Assembly: GCA_000437215.1 (NCBI GenBank)
Contig: FR898615.1
Span: forward strand, 1-16,618
DNA from: Clostridium sp. CAG:440
GTDB lineage: Bacteria > Bacillota > Clostridia > TANB77 > CAG-508
Direction: 5' to 3'
Length of the DNA: 16,618 bases
Shown here: one piece after another, positions 1 through 6,634 of the stretch
Layout of the letters: each line of letters begins with the position of its first letter
How positions within the stretch are numbered: position 1 is the stretch's first letter
The notes under the pieces: generated by a model
Told to the model about the DNA's origin: nothing
Database searches by the model: none
The model's input: only the letters and a program-made list of their open reading frames with translations
Program-made: the position numbers and the translations under genes

Positions 1-1103
1 GGAACAGTGGCAATTTTTTAAATAACTTTCTAAAAATCCATCTATTTCTCCATCCATTACAGATTGTACATTTCCTACTTCGTAATTTGTCCTATGGTCT
101 TTTACCATTGTGTATGGACAAAATACATATGACCTTATTTGGCTTCCCCATGCATTTTCCATTTGTATACCTTTAAGATCTTCTATTTTTTCTTTTTGCT
201 CTTTTTCTTTTAGTTCAAATAATTTAGACTTTAACATTTTCATTGCTGTTTCTCTATTTTGTATTTGTGATCTTTCTGATTGACAGCTTACTACTATATT
301 TGTTGGTATGTGTGTTATTCTTACTGCAGATGAAGTTTTGTTTATGTGTTGCCCTCCTGCTCCGTGATGCTCTGTATGTATCTACCCTTAAATCATCTGG
401 ATTTATTTGTATTTCTATATCATCTGTAATTTCTGGTAATACTTCTACTGATGCAAATGATGTATGTCTTCTTCCTCCACTATCAAATGGTGATATTCTT
501 ACTAATCTATGCACTCCTTTTTCACATTTCATATATCCATACGCATATTCTCCTATTATTTCAAATGTAACGCTTTTTAGTCCAGCCTCTTCACCTTCTA
601 AATAATCAAGCTCTTTTATTTCATAATTACTTTTATTTGCCCATCTTGTATACATCCTATATAGCATTTCTGCCCAATCTTGTGATTCTGTTCCTCCTGC
701 TCCTGGATGTATTGTTATTATTGCATTGTTTAAATCATACTTTCCAGATAACATTGTTTTTATTTCTAATTTTTCTACTTCTTTTTCTAAATTTTTTGTG
801 TTTTTTAAAATCTCTGTTTTTATTTCGCCATCAAAATCTTCTTTCATTAATTGTGTGAGTTCTATTAAATTTTGAGTTTCGTCCTCTAATTTTTTTACAG
901 TATCACATATTTTTTTTATGCTCTTTATTTTTCCTAACACTTTTGTAGAATTTTCATTTTTCCAAAACTCCTCTTTTAATGTTTCCTCTTCTAATTTTTT
1001 TAATTCATTTTTTTGTTTACCTATGTCAAAGAGATTCACTCAAATCTTTTATTTTATCTTTTAGGTTATTTATTGTTTTTAAATTTTCTTCTAATTCAAC
1101 CAT
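1..1103 (-). CDS. prfB: Peptide chain release factor 2 (RF2), partial, with two +1 frameshift sites
   Basis: RF2 reads UGA and UAA stops and triggers peptide release. The gene starts at ATG 1103 with AAGGAG upstream. After 25 codons it meets CTT TGA C (1031-1025), the classic autoregulatory RF2 +1 site; skipping T1028 gives Leu-Asp-Ile-Gly. The internal SD-like element before it is weak (GAGTGA). Downstream are the SPF anticodon-like motif and the DLRVDTYRAS block. A second break follows: codons GCA TCA CGG AGC at 370-359 read on in the wrong frame and stop at 254. Skipping C364 gives Ser-Gly-Ala-Gly-Gly-Gln, with GGQ at about residues 249-251 (250-252 in E. coli RF2), and the frame then stays open with a normal RF2 tail (VMDGEIDGFLESYL) to the window edge. 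So the sequence downstream is intact and only one base is wrong. Identity is certain; whether the second shift is recoding or a sequence error is open. Confidence 0.93.
362..367 (-). promoter_or_regulatory. Candidate second +1 recoding site in prfB (TCA CGG A)
   Basis: Zero-frame codons are TCA (367-365) and CGG (364-362), followed by A. Skipping C364 puts GGA (Gly) in the decoding site and restores the conserved SGAGGQ motif. The same CGG-A arrangement occurs at 13160-13157 and 15931-15928. Seen directly: the out-of-frame join. Inferred: that the ribosome shifts here. Confidence 0.5.
1025..1040 (-). promoter_or_regulatory. RF2 programmed +1 frameshift site (CTT TGA C)
   Basis: The zero frame from ATG 1103 reads TCT CTT TGA at 1034-1026, and the next base is C. 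This is the conserved bacterial RF2 autoregulation site: when RF2 is scarce the ribosome slips from CUU to UUU and continues at GAC. The stimulatory Shine-Dalgarno-like stretch expected a few bases upstream is only GAGTGA here, weaker than the E. coli AGGGGG. Confidence 0.9.
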
Positions 1104-1123
1104 TTTCTCACTCTCCTTGGTAT

Positions 1124-1152
1124 ATAATACAACATTTAATATAAAAAAACAA
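1124..1152 (-). promoter_or_regulatory. prfB promoter
   Basis: On the minus strand there is TTGTTT (1152-1147), a 17-base spacer, then TATTAT (1129-1124). This is close to the sigma-A consensus. It would start a very short leader (about 14 bases) before the prfB RBS and ATG 1103. Confidence 0.55.
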
Positions 1153-1162
1153 TATTAAATTT

Positions 1163-1190
1163 AAAAGGAAGGGAATTTCCCCTTCCTTTT
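1163..1190 (-). terminator. Hairpin between the 46-residue peptide gene and prfB
   Basis: An 11-bp perfect stem (AAAAGGAAGGG pairing with CCCTTCCTTTT) with a 6-base loop lies directly after the stop codon of the small gene at 1192. The 3' arm ends in only four T on the minus strand, so the U-tract is modest. The plus strand has seven T after the stem, so it could act in both directions. Confidence 0.6.
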
Positions 1191-1191
1191 T

Positions 1192-1332
1192 TTAAGTGAA
1201 CTTATAAAAGGTCTTATCTCCTTTGCTTTTGTAGCTTTCGCTATCTTTTGCAAATATAAGCATTATAGTAAATGCTGCAAATGCAAAGATTAAAGACAAT
1301 CCCTCACAAATGATGCCTAAGGTCTTTTTCAT
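1192..1332 (-). CDS. Small predicted membrane peptide (46 aa)
   Basis: An unrecognised 46-residue protein. The start ATG 1332 has AAAGGAG ten bases upstream. It begins MKKTLGIICEG, then has one hydrophobic stretch of roughly 20 residues (about 5-28: Leu, Ile, Phe and Ala rich) and a short polar, Lys/Ser-rich tail ending FYKFT. The layout fits a single-pass inner-membrane peptide with a short charged tail; cleavage as a signal peptide is not obvious. It sits between broken mntP and prfB, with a hairpin right after its stop. The good RBS, terminator and hydrophobic pattern support a real gene despite its size. No function can be assigned. Confidence 0.6.
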   Translation of the reverse strand: MKKTLGIICEGLSLIFAFAAFTIMLIFAKDSESYKSKGDKTFYKFT

Positions 1333-1379
1333 TAACCTCACTCCTTTAAGTTAAAATTGGTTATGTTCACCATATATTT

Positions 1380-1385
1380 ATTATA
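1380..1385 (-). promoter_or_regulatory. Possible -10 box for the 46-aa peptide gene
   Basis: TATAAT on the minus strand about 48 bases upstream of ATG 1332. No convincing -35 is placed 16-18 bases upstream, so this is a weak call. Confidence 0.3.
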
Positions 1386-1416
1386 TCATATTTAGTTTTA
1401 TATTTCTACTTGTTTT

Positions 1417-1866
1417 CTAAAACAAATTTAAGTGTTCTGCTAATATTTTAACTCCTAACAATACTAATATTATTCCACCAAGAAGTTCTGCTTTATTTTC
1501 ATATTTATCACCAAATCTATTTCCTATTTTCGTTCCAATTACAGATAAAATAAAAGTAATAATTCCTATTAAACTAATTGCAAGAACCAAATTTACATTA
1601 AAAAATGCAAATGTTATTCCAACTGCTAATGCATCAATACTTGTTGCTATTGAAAGGATAAGCATTGTTTTAACACTCACATCATCATTATAATTTTTGG
1701 TTTCTTTACTAAATGATTCTTTTACCATTTTTATTCCTATAATACTTAATAAAATAAATGCTATCCAATGATCAATATTTGTAACTACACCTTCAAATGT
1801 TGTTCCAAGAAAATATCCAAGCAAAAGCATCCATTCCAAGTCCTATGCTTAGTATTATTAATTCTA
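1417..1866 (-). pseudogene. mntP: Broken MntP-type manganese efflux pump (internal deletion and frame change)
   Basis: MntP (DUF204) is a six-helix inner-membrane Mn(II) exporter of about 180-190 residues. Two parts are visible in different frames. The first (about 1866-1827) encodes the TM1 region ending GLGMDAFA, with the family's conserved Asp, and overlaps the 3' end of rdgB. The second (1839-1417, 140 codons) continues LGYFLGTTFEG, the SIDALAVG motif and a normal C-terminus. About 32 residues that should lie between MDAFA and LGYFLG (TM1 end, loop, TM2) are absent and the frame moves +1 at the join. The first part has no ATG, GTG or TTG in frame; ATT at the expected Met position is the only option. 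I read this as a deletion derivative. A 140-residue protein from ATG 1839 is open but would lack TM1 and TM2. Confidence 0.75.
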
Positions 1867-2457
1867 TTAATCCAATTTTTCTACACTCCCTAATTTGCTT
1901 TTTAATTCTTCTATTGCTTTTTTTCTTGCACTTATTTCGTTTTTTTCTTTATTTGTTAATTCTGCAAGAGTTTTTCCATTTTCCAACTCAAATATTTCAT
2001 CAAATCCAAATCCATTATCTCCTCTTACCCCCTGTGCAACATAGCCATCTAAAATTCCTAATGTACATACCGCTTCTTTACCATTTGATAAAGCAATTGC
2101 AGTAATAAATTTAATTTTTCTATTTTCTTTAGGAATATTTTTTAATTTATCAATTATTGCTAAATTTCTTTGTCTATCAGTCCCATTAAGCCATCTTTTT
2201 GTTTTTACTCCCGGAAATCCATTTAAGCACTCTATCTCTATTCCAGAATCATCTGCAATACACCACTTTCCATTAAGTGCTTTTGATATTTCCATTGCCT
2301 TTTTTATTGCATTTTCTCTAAATGTTTCTTTGTCTTCTTCAACTTCTATATTTATTCCAATATCTTTCATTGGAATTATTTTATATTCATCTAAGATTTC
2401 CTGTGCTTCTTTTATTTTTCCTTTATTTCCAGAAGCAATTACTATTTCTTTTTTCAT
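1867..2457 (-). CDS. rdgB: XTP/dITP diphosphatase (RdgB/HAM1 family)
   Basis: It hydrolyses non-canonical purine nucleotides (dITP, ITP, XTP) to monophosphates and keeps them out of DNA and RNA. The 196 residues match family length. Motifs: the phosphate-binding SGNKGK near residue 9; the catalytic acidic DDSG near 68; GFPG-V-T near 79; and FGFDEIF near 149, which recognises the base and metal. The usual C-terminal SHR base-recognition triad is here S-A-R (EISARKKA), so the His is replaced by Ala, which is unusual. Start ATG 2457 has AAAGGA upstream. Its stop overlaps the start region of broken mntP, which implies translational coupling in the ancestral arrangement. Confidence 0.93.
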   Translation of the reverse strand: MKKEIVIASGNKGKIKEAQEILDEYKIIPMKDIGINIEVEEDKETFRENAIKKAMEISKALNGKWCIADDSGIEIECLNGFPGVKTKRWLNGTDRQRNLAIIDKLKNIPKENRKIKFITAIALSNGKEAVCTLGILDGYVAQGVRGDNGFGFDEIFELENGKTLAELTNKEKNEISARKKAIEELKSKLGSVEKLD

Positions 2458-2507
2458 CTTATTTCTTCCTTTTTTATGTAAATAATTTTTATATGATTAA
2501 AGTTTTG

Positions 2508-2786
2508 TTACTTTGTAAAATCCTCTTTTCCATATTCGAATTTTTCTATTTCCTTTAGTATAAATCCCATTACCGTAATAGATAATGTTAAAATAATCAA
2601 ACTTATATTAAGTGCTATTACACTTCCACTCATTCCTGCAAATAATAAAATTGAATAACTTATCATTCTTCCAAAATTCAAAATTACTTCCCTTATTGAG
2701 AAAAACTCTGATTATGTTACTCCATGTTTATAAGAATATTTAATTACTGATTGCTTAAATTTGATATCTTGTGTTATACTATTCAT
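2508..2786 (-). pseudogene. Composite remnant: transposase N-terminus joined to a membrane-protein C-terminus
   Basis: From ATG 2786 with a good RBS (GGAGG, 8 bases) 24 codons read MNSITQDIKFKQ...HGVT and then TAA (2714-2712). This resembles the start of clostridial DDE-type transposases just before their HTH. In the same frame, directly after the stop, 67 codons (2711-2511) encode SEFFSIREVILNFGRM, two hydrophobic segments and a short polar tail, ending at TAA 2510-2508. That part looks like the last helices of a multi-pass transporter, possibly MFS type; this is a tentative resemblance. The likely history is insertion of an element into a membrane-protein gene followed by deletion of almost everything between. 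Neither part should be functional. Confidence 0.45.
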
Positions 2787-2851
2787 GAGAAATACCTCCA
2801 ATAAAAAGTTTTTGTGGTTAAAAACATTTTATCATATTTTTGGTATTTCTC
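2787..2851. repeat. 10-bp inverted repeat flanking the transposase-remnant start
   Basis: GAGAAATACC at 2787-2796 is perfectly repeated in inverse at 2842-2851 (GGTATTTCTC), 45 bases apart. The inner copy lies between the remnant's ATG and its RBS. It could be an element end, an operator or chance in AT-rich DNA. Confidence 0.35.
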
Positions 2852-2879
2852 ATTTTTCATTTTTCTTACTGTGACATAT

Positions 2880-3281
2880 CTATTGTAAACCTATACTCAT
2901 GATTGTTTCAAATTTCACCATATCTTTTTTATTAAAATAAAATCGAAATCCTTTCATCTTTTCTGTTTCATTATTAAATATTATTTCTTTATTTAAATTT
3001 ACAAGAATGTATGTAGATTTAAAAATAAATGCTCCACTTTCAACTTTAGTATAATCAACTATATCCTCAGCAATATCAACTGTCCATACACCAACATTAT
3101 TGTCTGCAATAATTCTTTTATTAGTTAAAGTAATTTTTGAATTTGAACTTCCAAGTAATCTACCTGTTTCAGTTCCAAAACAAGTAGGTTTTGCAGTAAA
3201 AATCACTTTTTCCCCATCTTGTAATTTTATATTAAATTTGTTCTCTACTTCTGGTAAAGTATTAAGATACGTTATATTCAT
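2880..3281 (-). CDS. Small PH/GRAM-like domain protein (133 aa)
   Basis: A soluble-looking 133-residue protein with no signal peptide or TM segment. After about 18 residues it shows alternating beta-strand patterns: GEKVIFTAKPTCFG, then SKITLTNKRIIADN, then VWTVDIAEDIVDYTKVESG and ILVNLNKEIIF, closing with a helix (KKDMVKFETIM). The sequence 'KITLTNKRII' followed by a short strand and the acidic stretch is typical of bacterial PH-like/GRAM folds. The start is set by AAGGAGG just upstream of ATG 3281. It is the last gene of a probable co-directional run (6176 to 2880) of accessory genes. Similar proteins often occur in immunity-gene clusters, but the function is unknown. Confidence 0.6.
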   Translation of the reverse strand: MNITYLNTLPEVENKFNIKLQDGEKVIFTAKPTCFGTETGRLLGSSNSKITLTNKRIIADNNVGVWTVDIAEDIVDYTKVESGAFIFKSTYILVNLNKEIIFNNETEKMKGFRFYFNKKDMVKFETIMSIGLQ

Positions 3282-3293
3282 ATTTCCTCCTTA

Positions 3294-3401
3294 TTATTTA
3301 TTTTTTTCAAAATTAAAATTTTTATCTAAATTTAATTTATATTTTTCTATTGTATGTTTTAATATTTCATTATTATCTATCATTCTAGTTAAACACTCCA
3401 T
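3294..3401 (-). CDS. Doubtful small ORF (35 aa)
   Basis: ATG 3401 to TAA 3296-3294 encodes a Lys/Asn-rich 35-residue peptide (MECLTRMIDNNEILK...). It lies in the 151-base gap between two accessory genes. No clear RBS precedes the ATG, and the frame stays open upstream to a TTG overlapping the stop of the preceding gene. It may be a degraded or coupled small gene, or chance in AT-rich DNA. Confidence 0.2.
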   Translation of the reverse strand: MECLTRMIDNNEILKHTIEKYKLNLDKNFNFEKNK

Positions 3402-3432
3402 ATTTAATCTTTTATTTATCTTTTTAACAGTA

Positions 3433-3828
3433 TTAATCCCAAATTATTTTTGTTCTACCTATATTTTTTTCTGGTGCAAAGTAGAATTTTACAAAATCCC
3501 CCTCTTTTAAATTATGCTCTTCTTGTTCTGATTTTGTTATTGATACATCTGCAATTGTAATTGTATTATATTCACCATTTTGTATTACCTTATTAAACCA
3601 TAATAAGCTTATGTCTAATTTATTTCCCTTATCATTTATTTTAGCTACCATTGCTTTTTGTACCCATGCATTTTTTTCAACAAAATTTACTTCTGTTGAC
3701 ATTAATATATTTTTTTGTTCCTCTGTTAATTTTGAAACCATCTCGTCACATTCTTTTTTTCTTTTAAGTCCTAATATAATAACTATTACAACAAAAATCA
3801 TTACGATACCAAAAACTATAAAATTCAT
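3433..3828 (-). CDS. Single-pass membrane-anchored protein of unknown function (131 aa)
   Basis: Unrecognised. Residues 1-21 (MNFIVFGIVMIFVVIVIILGL) form one strongly hydrophobic helix followed by RKKE, so the protein is probably anchored with its C-terminal part in the cytoplasm. A short helix (about 25-45) leads into a small beta-rich domain (about 55-131) with strands AMVAKINDKGNKLDISLLWF, NTITIADVSI and EGDFVKFYFAPE. The closing GDxVxFYFxP-like pattern suggests an OB-like or small beta-barrel fold; this is inference. ATG 3828 is set by AGGAGG eight bases upstream. It lies between the coiled-coil protein and the PH-like protein in the accessory run. Confidence 0.6.
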   Translation of the reverse strand: MNFIVFGIVMIFVVIVIILGLKRKKECDEMVSKLTEEQKNILMSTEVNFVEKNAWVQKAMVAKINDKGNKLDISLLWFNKVIQNGEYNTITIADVSITKSEQEEHNLKEGDFVKFYFAPEKNIGRTKIIWD

Positions 3829-3906
3829 TTTTAATTCCTCCTAATATTTTTTAATATATTATATATTTTTTATTTACTAATAATTTAACAATCTATTTAC
3901 AACTAA

Positions 3907-4731
3907 TTATCTTTCTTCTTCAATAGATTGTGGTTCAGGTAATTCTTTTATTTTCTTTCTAAAGAAGAATTTACCAAATTTACTTTCTCTAACATAATCA
4001 CAAAACTGCAATGTTTTAGCCAACATACTTTGTAATTTGCTATTTTTTTGCTTTAATTCATTATTATCATTTTTCAATTCTGTGTTTTCTTGATTTAGTT
4101 GTTCTACTTGTTCTGACAACGTTGAATTTTTTTTAGATAAATTTTTATTTTCTTTTTCCTTATTTCTAGCTGTTTTGTATGTTTCATAATATTTTTTCAA
4201 AATTGGATTTTGTGGTCTTAAACAAAATCCTTGCTCATACATTTTGCTAAAAATTTCACTTTCAAAATCAAATTCTGGATTTTCTAGAACTTCTGGATTA
4301 CTTAATTTTTCACATACTTCAAAAAAACTAGTATAAGCATTTGTATATTTATTTTCTAACTCTGGTTGCTTTTCTTCAGCATCATTCATTCTTTTTATAT
4401 CTCCGTTTGATACCGCACTACGATATCCATACCATTCTATATTTAATTTTGCTTTATTAATTTCACTTGAATTTTTTTGCTTTTTATTATAAATTTTACT
4501 TAATAATTCCACATCATTTATTGAAAACTCAATATTAGGAAACTCTTTTTCTAATGCTGATAAACGACTATCTATAATCTCTTTTTCTTCATAACTAGAT
4601 TCTGCACCAATTTTTACAAAATCAGCAGGATGCCTATTTATTTCTTTACAATAATAATCTCTATTAGACTCCATAGCTCCATTATAGCTCTCTATTAACA
4701 TTATTATCTGACCATATTTACTCTTATCCAT
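3907..4731 (-). CDS. Coiled-coil protein of unknown function (274 aa)
   Basis: Unrecognised, soluble and rich in Glu, Lys and Asn. The first 175 residues are mostly helical and polar, with a tyrosine/tryptophan patch (NIEWYGYRSAVSNGD) near 98-112. Residues about 188-240 form a clear heptad coiled coil (KENKNLSKKNSTLSEQVEQ, NTELKNDNNELKQKNSKLQ). The tail is basic and aromatic (FGKFFFRKKIKELPEP) and could contact membrane or nucleic acid. ATG 4731 has AGGAG ten bases upstream. It starts 22 bases after the SUFU gene stop and is almost certainly co-transcribed with it. Confidence 0.65.
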   Translation of the reverse strand: MDKSKYGQIIMLIESYNGAMESNRDYYCKEINRHPADFVKIGAESSYEEKEIIDSRLSALEKEFPNIEFSINDVELLSKIYNKKQKNSSEINKAKLNIEWYGYRSAVSNGDIKRMNDAEEKQPELENKYTNAYTSFFEVCEKLSNPEVLENPEFDFESEIFSKMYEQGFCLRPQNPILKKYYETYKTARNKEKENKNLSKKNSTLSEQVEQLNQENTELKNDNNELKQKNSKLQSMLAKTLQFCDYVRESKFGKFFFRKKIKELPEPQSIEEER

Positions 4732-4753
4732 AATATATCAACTCCTATCATTT

Positions 4754-5380
4754 TTAAAGTACAGACTGTCTATTATAATCTGTAATTCCACTTCCTAATT
4801 TTTCATATAATTCTTTAACTTTCAATTCTTTATTTTTTACTGCCTCTATTTCTTTATTAGTAACACCCACAAACTCAACAAACTCTACTTTTCCATTTGG
4901 TGTATTTAATGTCTGAAACTTATCATCAGGAACAGTTATAAAACCTGTTATATTAGATTTTTGTTTTGCATCAATTCCTACAGTTTGTCCTGTATATAAA
5001 TATTCAAATGGATTAAATATTTCACCTTTATTAAATGTACTTCTTGCTATAGTTTGTAAAATTCCACATATACATTTAATTTCTTGCTCTTCATCTTCAT
5101 CATTGTCTTTTTTTAGCTTAAAAGTAAATTCCATTCCATAACCACTATATTCTGTGTCATCAGTTTCTTTTTCGTATAACTCTGATAATCCATAAGTTAC
5201 AAAATGCCAATAATTTCCTCCATCATATATACTAATTCCATCCAATGGATCATTTCCTCCAAATTTCCAACTTATGAGTGTTCCATAATGTTTTGGATTT
5301 TCTTGGTTTGGATAAATTCTATTACATTCATTTGTTATTGCATCCCATCCACTTGAACTTAATTCTTCTTTTTCTTTCAA
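4754..5380 (-). CDS. SUFU-domain protein, probable immunity protein
   Basis: A Suppressor-of-fused (SUFU, PF05076) domain fills the protein. The signature is visible in the N-terminal half: SSSGWDAITNECNRIYPNQ, then HYGTLISWKFGGNDPLDGIS, IYDGGNYWHFVTYGLSELYE, and GYGMEFTFKLKK. In bacteria this family is best known as immunity proteins of polymorphic toxin systems and contact-dependent killing. I place the start at TTG 5380 (208 aa) because AAGGAGGG lies seven bases before it. The in-frame ATG at 5416 would translate through that RBS and has none of its own. The neighbour upstream is DUF4272 and downstream a coiled-coil protein. The family call is firm; the immunity role is inferred from family and context. 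Confidence 0.88.
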   Translation of the reverse strand: MKEKEELSSSGWDAITNECNRIYPNQENPKHYGTLISWKFGGNDPLDGISIYDGGNYWHFVTYGLSELYEKETDDTEYSGYGMEFTFKLKKDNDEDEEQEIKCICGILQTIARSTFNKGEIFNPFEYLYTGQTVGIDAKQKSNITGFITVPDDKFQTLNTPNGKVEFVEFVGVTNKEIEAVKNKELKVKELYEKLGSGITDYNRQSVL

Positions 5381-5447
5381 TTTATTTCCCTCCTTGCATT
5401 TTTTTCTTTTTATCAAAATAATTAATAATATAATTGTTAATTATAAT

Positions 5448-6176
5448 CTAAGTATCTAATGAAATGTCGTACCAATCTTGTATTTCTCTTATAATCCATT
5501 CTAATCCTCTTCGTCTTTCAATAACAACACTTGAATTTAAGTTTCCAATTGATGTTTCAGGTTTTATCCTTTTTTCAACACAAGCCCAGTGATATCTATA
5601 ATATAAATCTAACATATCAAGAATTTCATTAACTTCCCTTAATTTACATTTACTTTTAAAATCCTCATATGAATTACTTTCATTAAACAATTTAATAGCA
5701 TAATTACAATCACATATATTGCTTGCATCAGATATATCTTCTACTAATCCTAATGCCCAAACTAGTGACCAATATGTTTCATATTCCCAATCAATATCAA
5801 TTGCATCTTGCATTTCATATGTGCCATCTATTAATTTCTTTTCTTTTTTATTTAAACAATCAGATACATTAAATTTTTCTAATAGTTTTGAAATAATTTT
5901 AACTGATTCATCGTATTGACCATTATTAATATCACAGGCAAGTTGTATTACTAGAAAACTTGCTAGTGCTCTTTTACAAATTTCGTCCAAACTTTTTATT
6001 TTTACTTCATTGCTTGATTCTATACAAGGCAATTCTTCGTAACAAGCAATGTTTTGTTTTTTTATTTTTGAGTTTGAATTCGCTCTTCTAATTATTTTTT
6101 CTGACTGCGAATCTTCGATTTTTACTTCTTTTTGAACTTTTGATTGTTCTGTTTTTATTTTATTAAATAAACTCAT
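5448..6176 (-). CDS. DUF4272 domain protein
   Basis: Residues about 65-242 match the DUF4272 family (PF14094): CKRALASFLVIQLA, then LNKKEKKLIDG, the aromatic core IDWEYETYWSLVWALGLVE, EVNEILDMLDLYYRYHWACVE, and VVIERRRGLEWIIRE ending in the family's typical W-D/Y-x-SLDT tail. About 60 N-terminal residues are a polar linker, rich in Lys, Gln and Ser. The start ATG 6176 has AAAGGA nine bases upstream; an in-frame ATG at 6194 overlaps that RBS and is less likely. The family has no firmly known activity and often sits beside toxin/immunity genes. It heads the co-directional run 6176-2880. Confidence 0.85.
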   Translation of the reverse strand: MSLFNKIKTEQSKVQKEVKIEDSQSEKIIRRANSNSKIKKQNIACYEELPCIESSNEVKIKSLDEICKRALASFLVIQLACDINNGQYDESVKIISKLLEKFNVSDCLNKKEKKLIDGTYEMQDAIDIDWEYETYWSLVWALGLVEDISDASNICDCNYAIKLFNESNSYEDFKSKCKLREVNEILDMLDLYYRYHWACVEKRIKPETSIGNLNSSVVIERRRGLEWIIREIQDWYDISLDT

Positions 6177-6255
6177 ATTTCTAATTCCTTTCATCTAATT
6201 TTTAATTTTTTCTTATCTACACTTTTTGGCTTAATAATTTAATCACTTATATAAA

Positions 6256-6267
6256 CAATAATTATTG
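6256..6267. repeat. 12-bp perfect palindrome CAATAATTATTG
   Basis: A perfect palindrome about 80 bases upstream of the DUF4272 start. It could be an operator of the accessory gene run, or chance in AT-rich sequence. Confidence 0.25.
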
Positions 6268-6546
6268 ACCAATTTGTAGTAAAACTTGATGGTGAACTGC
6301 TCCATTTCCTTTTTTTATATATTTTATATCTTCTCCACCGCCTAAAACTAAGGCTGGAGTAAAGAAAAATATATCTTCATAATCGAGCTTTCCTAACTTT
6401 TCTACTGCCTGTTTGTATAAATCTTCTCTTAGCACATTTTTTATTATATTTTTATCTAAAATATAATTTTCAAAAAATTCCTGATAAGAATAAGTACAAA
6501 CTTCAATTTTTTTATAGTGAATATTTAATAATGATATAAATTGTTG
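6262..6546 (-). pseudogene. Truncated Tdi1/DUF1851-type immunity domain (C-terminal piece only)
   Basis: A 94-codon open stretch ends at TAA 6264-6262 and has a stop upstream at 6549-6547, with no start codon or RBS before the conserved part. It encodes QEFFENYILDKNIIKNVL, then LGKLDYEDIFFFTPALVLGG, and a closing helix with HHQVLLQIGQ. The L-G-x-L-x-x-x-E-I-x-x-F-x-P-A-L-x-L-G-G pattern is the hallmark of the C-terminal domain of T6SS immunity protein Tdi1 (DUF1851, PF08906). The N-terminal GAD-like part is missing, so I read this as a decayed fragment. It fills most of the gene-free 6177-6634 interval. A 12-bp palindrome (6256-6267) overlaps its stop. Confidence 0.65.
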
Positions 6547-6634
6547 TTAATACAATACATATTATTTTATATTTTTTCCTCACAATCTTTTAAATTATTA
6601 CTATTTTAAATTTGCAAAATTGAATTAGCATAGC

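Noticed and set aside
243..605. Long plus-strand open frames opposite prfB and other genes
   Set aside because: They are antisense shadows of well-supported minus-strand genes, with low-complexity Phe/Leu/Ser content and no RBS.
5381..5416. Upstream ATG (5416) for the SUFU protein
   Set aside because: The stretch contains the AAGGAGGG ribosome binding site for TTG 5380 and adds a non-family N-terminus.
6547..6620. Short peptide starting at GTG with a hydrophobic stretch (RKKYKIICIVLTTIY...) before the Tdi1 fragment
   Set aside because: Only 24 codons, weak RBS, in a different frame from the fragment; probably chance or debris.
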